A stretch of 64,000 nucleotides of DNA from Spirodela intermedia (lineage: Eukaryota; Streptophyta; Magnoliopsida; Alismatales; Araceae), in the NCBI GenBank assembly GCA_902729315.2, contig LR746274.1, positions 8,264,537-8,328,536 of the forward strand, read 5' to 3'. Both the position numbers and the translations under genes were made by a program. The notes below the pieces were generated by a model. The model had not been told where the DNA came from. It saw nothing but the letters and a program-made list of their open reading frames with translations, and did no database searches. Of this stretch, positions 61,070 through 64,000 are shown one piece after another. Numbering within the stretch: the first letter of the stretch is position 1; each line of letters begins with the position of its first letter.

Positions 61070-62572
61070 GCGGAAGTACATCAATCATGGGCATTTTCTC
61101 ACTCTTTTTCTTTGCACTCGATCAATTGGGGTAATTCATGAGATCATCTCCTCTCTCTCTCTACTACTGCTGAAAAGTACATCATGGGCATTTTCTCACT
61201 CGTTTTCTTTGCACTCAAATCCATTGAGATGATTTCGTGATGTCGTCACCTCTCTCTCTCTCTCTCTCTACTGCGGAAGTACATCAATGATGGGCATTTT
61301 CTCACTATTATATTTTTTTCCTTTGCAGGAATGTTGTCATCACTCTTTTGCGGGGAAGGCCGCGCACTGAGAAGTTAAAGAAGGGAGAGATCGTTGCTGC
61401 AGTTGAGATGGCTCTCAAGAAGCAGTTTTCTGCTTCCGACTTTAATCAGGTTAGTCTCACTTGCTACGATGTCAACCCCATCAACAACTAGAAATTCTGT
61501 AGATTCCTCTCTGCTTCCTACCCGGTAATTCAAAAAAAAAAAAAAAAAAAATTATTTTCAGAAAATATAATTTTATTCTTACAAACAAAACAGCATCTTG
61601 GTAGAGCTGCCTGCGCAGAATGGACGGGCGTGGACCATTTTACCTCCTTTTTTCTGTGATAGATAATTTTTAAGTTCCATCCGGATTTTCCCAATCACTG
61701 TTCTAGAAAATCGGATTCTGATCCTTTTTTTTTTTTTCTTTTTTTTTCTTTTTTTGTGGGTAGGGGGGCATTCGATTAATTGTGTGGTGTACAAAGAACG
61801 GGATTGAAAGAGAATCATCTAGCAGAATCTTTGCATGCTAATGTGTCAATTTTACCCATTACCACGATTAGAAATGTAACTCCTTTCCACGCTCTTTGGA
61901 TTTTTACTTCTTTTGTTTTCTTCGACTAGCCATATTATTCCTATTATTATTATTATTATTATTATTATTGTCAATATCATTTAATATTTTTTTTTGCTAA
62001 AAGCAGCACTTATAGAATGGTTGACTGCTCTTATAGGATTAGAGAATCCGGGGCCTGGTCCATTTTTTTTTTTTTTTTGTTGCGATTTTTTGGATGTATG
62101 CATGCGATTAATAGTGCTCAAAGAAGTATTAGTAACACCCAATTTTGCCCGCTTCTCACTGCCATAAATATATCCATCAGAATCTCAGCTTTCTTTTGCC
62201 AAATTTACCCATCACCACAACTGGAAATCTAATCCCTTCCCACGCTCTTTGGATTTATTGCACATGCTTATTTAAGTATCCGTACTGTTCATATTCATAG
62301 TATTATTATTATTATCTCAATATTATCGAATATATTTTTTGTAAAAGCAGCACCGAAGGTTTGGCGTGGACTACCTTCATAGGATTGAACTGAATGCATG
62401 CATATGATTTTATTGAAGACACTGAAGAGATAAATGATCTAATTTATGGTTTGATTGATTGATTCCTGGTGTTGAATCCTATGCGCTTCCTATTGTGCCA
62501 AATTTTTACCCATTACCACAGTTGGAAATCTAATCATGGTTTAGACCCTCAAGAGACACAAATGATCCATGG

Positions 62573-62603
<31 letters not shown>

Positions 62604-62682
62604 CCAGGTGTTGAGCGAGCTCTGCGTGTCGAACAGAGGAGCTGGATGGCTATTAAAGAGCGGGGACGACATGCCCAAGTGA
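51165..62682 (+). CDS. RPC5: DNA-directed RNA polymerase III subunit RPC5 (POLR3E / SIN-like)
   Basis: RPC5 is a Pol III-specific subunit that dimerises with RPC4 and works in initiation and termination at tRNA, 5S and U6 genes in the nucleus. Coding exons: 51165..51548, 52359..52427, 52545..52652, 53043..53108, 55258..55419, 56005..56052, 56624..56730, 56847..56918, 57848..57899, 58365..58978, 60808..61014, 61329..61449, 62608..62682. Total 2085 nt, 694 aa, near the plant length I recall (about 690). Every junction is GT-AG and in phase. The start ATG gives an acidic first stretch (MEDDVDMSLDLDAG). The family signature runs through LYVMQYPLRPCWRPYELNE (from residue 129), LNPVHAVMQFRPLMSHID, WVSLKYHAADSPISSRY, TIPLDERLKKLFLEGG and VHRFDALMHLAP. 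The C-terminal part has IVAAVEMALKKQFSASDFNQ and VSNRGAGWLLKSGD. Several introns carry tandem repeats. Confidence 0.95.
59590..60235. repeat. 172-213-bp tandem array in RPC5 intron 10
   Basis: GTTGACCTATGTTTGTGAG-like starts recur at 59590, 59762, 59974 and 60187. Each unit contains CTCTCAGGATGAT, a GGGGAAGTAA block, CAGTGAAGAGCTTTGAGG and CGATGTGAAGACTAG. Copies are highly similar, so the expansion is fairly recent. Confidence 0.9.
61001..61326 (+). repeat. Three-unit tandem repeat spanning the exon 11 / intron 11 junction of RPC5
   Basis: Units start at 61001, 61117 and 61214 (116, 97 and 113 bp). Each begins with a copy of the last bases of exon 11 (CTCAATCCGTTGAG in unit 1), runs through a donor-like site and a CT microsatellite, and ends near TTTCTTTGCA. 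Only the third ends in a usable CAG acceptor, joined to exon 12 at 61329. Confidence 0.85.
61845..62530. repeat. Tandem duplication in RPC5 intron 12
   Basis: TTTACCCAT(T/C)ACCAC and the following GGAAATCTAATC-like block recur at about 61850, 62201 and 62503. The first two are followed by CCACGCTCTTTGGATTT and by ATT microsatellites (61940-61970 and 62302-62314). Confidence 0.75.
62572..62604. repeat. (GATT)n repeat at the acceptor of the last RPC5 exon
   Basis: Seven or eight GATT units run directly into the CCAG acceptor at 62604-62607, replacing a normal pyrimidine tract. Confidence 0.85.
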
Positions 62683-62871
62683 GATCCATTAAATTTTTTA
62701 AGGTCTTTCTCTGCTAACCATCAGATCCCGGCCGTTGACTCGTTGGATGGGCCCACCGCTCGGACAGTTGACCCGGGGTTTAGTGGATGGAGGACTTGCT
62801 CCTCCCCTTCTACTCTTCTAGTTGGTGGGGTTCCTTTTAGGAAACTTTCCATGGATGATAGATATTTGTGT

Positions 62872-62878
<7 letters not shown>

Positions 62879-62934
<56 letters not shown>
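62879..62934. repeat. (GA)n microsatellite
   Basis: About 28 perfect GA units, in or just past the RPC5 3' UTR. Confidence 0.95.
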
Positions 62935-62936
<2 letters not shown>

Positions 62937-63194
62937 CCGATTCTTCGCTGTCGGAGTCAGGTAATTTGCAATGTAATTCATTACTAATGTTATTGTCATA
63001 TTCCTGGCAATGGAATTGTTCCGAGTTTTTTTCTTCCAATTCTGGTGGGGTATCTTCCCTCCCTCTGACGTCTGCTTCGATTGATGATGTTTTCATGAGA
63101 TCGAACTCCAGGTTTTGTGAAGAGAAAAAAGAGGGGTCAAGATAAAATCTAGTCCACAAAAAAATGGAAAAGCTTAATTTTTCTTCCTTTTTTT

Positions 63195-63660
63195 TAATAA
63201 TAAATTGGGCCTATTGGGCCAGTTCTGACTTGATCAAGGGCCCAGGCCAAAATCCTACTTTTTTTGTAGGGCCTCCGTTTGCTCTTAGAGGGAAGGCAAA
63301 GGTTGATCCCGTTGACATTACAAAGTTTTTTACAGTATTTAATTATTTATAGTTATTAAGAAAGAGAATTAAAAGCTGGCTTATACTTTTTTTATTCGCG
63401 GAGGGTTTTATAGAAAATTTCCTTTACTCTGGATACTCGACCCAGCGTCGGAGAGATTATCCTCTCTCTCTCTCTCTCTCTCTATCTTCCGGCTAAACCC
63501 TCTCCACTCCCTCCTGATCCTCGTCGCTCTCTTCCGGTCCTCTCTCTCTTTCTCTCTCAGTCTCCGGCAGCTCCTGTCCCTCGGGTCAGGTCGGCGGCTG
63601 CCGCAATTAGATGGGAGAAATCTAAGAAGCAAGCGGAAGAAGAGGGAGGGAGGGAGGAAG
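63195..63660 (+). promoter_or_regulatory. Promoter and 5' UTR of the ARASP-like gene
   Basis: TTGGGCCTATTGGGCC at about 63205-63220 and GGGCCC near 63240 are Site II motifs. A TATTTAATTATTTATAG stretch near 63335-63351 could serve as TATA. CT tracts at 63461-63483 lie in the probable leader. The ATG at 63664 follows. Confidence 0.55.
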
Positions 63661-63663
63661 AAG

Positions 63664-64000
63664 ATGATGATGCGTCTGTCGGTCACCGCCTCCGCTCCGC
63701 CGTCCCCGGTGATCCCCGGCGGCGCCGCCAAGAGATCTCCCCCCCTCTCCTTCGGCTCCATTCCAAGGATCCCCCGGAGGCTCCTCCCTCCGCAACATGC
63801 CCTCTCTTCCTCTGCCTGCCTCCGCCATATCCCGCCGCCGCCGCACCACGAACAGCTCCAGAGTAAGGGAGGTGAGAGAAGGGGCAGAGGAGGACGAGGA
63901 CAAAGACTGACCTGTGCGGCCCTCGCGGGGGCGGAGTTCCTGGGCGGGCTCGAGAGCTTCCAATCGGTGGCGGAGGCCGCCGCCGTGCTGGCGGCGATCG
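63664..64000 (+). CDS. Plastid site-2-type membrane metalloprotease, ARASP-like (N-terminal part, cut by window edge)
   Basis: The frame opens at MMMRLSVTASAPPSP and stays open to the edge (112 codons). Residues 1-80 are rich in Ser, Pro and Arg with almost no acidic residues, as in a chloroplast transit peptide. The following segment, FLGGLESFQSVAEAAAVLAAI, matches in pattern the start of the first membrane segment of the plant ARASP family. In that family a V-V-HESGH zinc motif follows directly, which here would lie just beyond the window. ARASP is an intramembrane protease of the chloroplast inner envelope needed for plastid development. The call rests on a short segment; another plastid membrane protein is possible. 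Confidence 0.55.
   Translation, partial: MMMRLSVTASAPPSPVIPGGAAKRSPPLSFGSIPRIPRRLLPPQHALSSSACLRHIPPPPHHEQLQSKGGERRGRGGRGQRLTCAALAGAEFLGGLESFQSVAEAAAVLAAI

Noticed and set aside
1-64000. CRISPR arrays, bacterial operons or phage genes
   Set aside because: The window is plant nuclear DNA with spliced genes; the tandem repeats lack the regular repeat-spacer structure.

Overview
This is nuclear DNA from a flowering plant. It has spliced genes with GT-AG introns, plant-type Site II (TGGGCY) promoter motifs, organelle-targeting presequences and a Ty1/copia element. AT-rich introns next to very GC-rich exons (notably in the glycine cleavage T-protein gene) hint at a monocot, but this is only an impression. 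I rebuilt gene models by hand from splice junctions. Five complete coding sequences close in frame; one more gene runs off the right edge, and one appears broken.

Layout: (1) 1-6.3 kb: a decayed copia reverse-transcriptase fragment (minus strand), the 5' part of a gene resembling the FLY/Tul1 transmembrane E3 ligase family (minus strand, apparently broken after exon 2), and very long CT tracts. (2) 6.3-8.9 kb: intergenic DNA with an inverted and tandem repeat able to form a hairpin. (3) 9.1-13.3 kb: GDCST on the minus strand (3 exons, 408 aa, mitochondrial aminomethyltransferase). (4) 14.4-19.7 kb: a divergently transcribed gene for a conserved plant protein of unknown function (6 coding exons, 269 aa). 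(5) 19.7-28.1 kb: repeat-rich DNA. It holds a short copia element with both LTRs and a perfect 5-bp target duplication, a cluster of 5S-rRNA-like sequences, and a U6-type Pol III promoter followed by a non-U6 sequence. (6) 28.1-30.6 kb: a formiminotransferase-like gene on the plus strand (2 exons, 299 aa). (7) 32.4-47.9 kb: MLH3 on the minus strand (24 coding exons, 1213 aa), convergent with the previous gene. (8) 47.9-50.5 kb: AT-rich DNA with a diverged ~270-bp tandem array. (9) 50.5-62.7 kb: RNA polymerase III subunit RPC5 on the plus strand (13 coding exons, 694 aa), with three separate tandem-repeat arrays in its introns. (10) 63.2 kb to the end: the start of a gene for a plastid protein resembling the site-2 protease ARASP.

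The genes do not form one pathway. Two touch one-carbon/folate metabolism: GDCST (tetrahydrofolate-dependent glycine cleavage) and the formiminotransferase-like protein. MLH3 acts in meiotic crossover and mismatch repair, RPC5 in Pol III transcription, and ARASP-like in plastid membrane proteolysis. Shared features are Site II motifs and GA/CT tracts near promoters, and long-period tandem arrays in introns and spacers.
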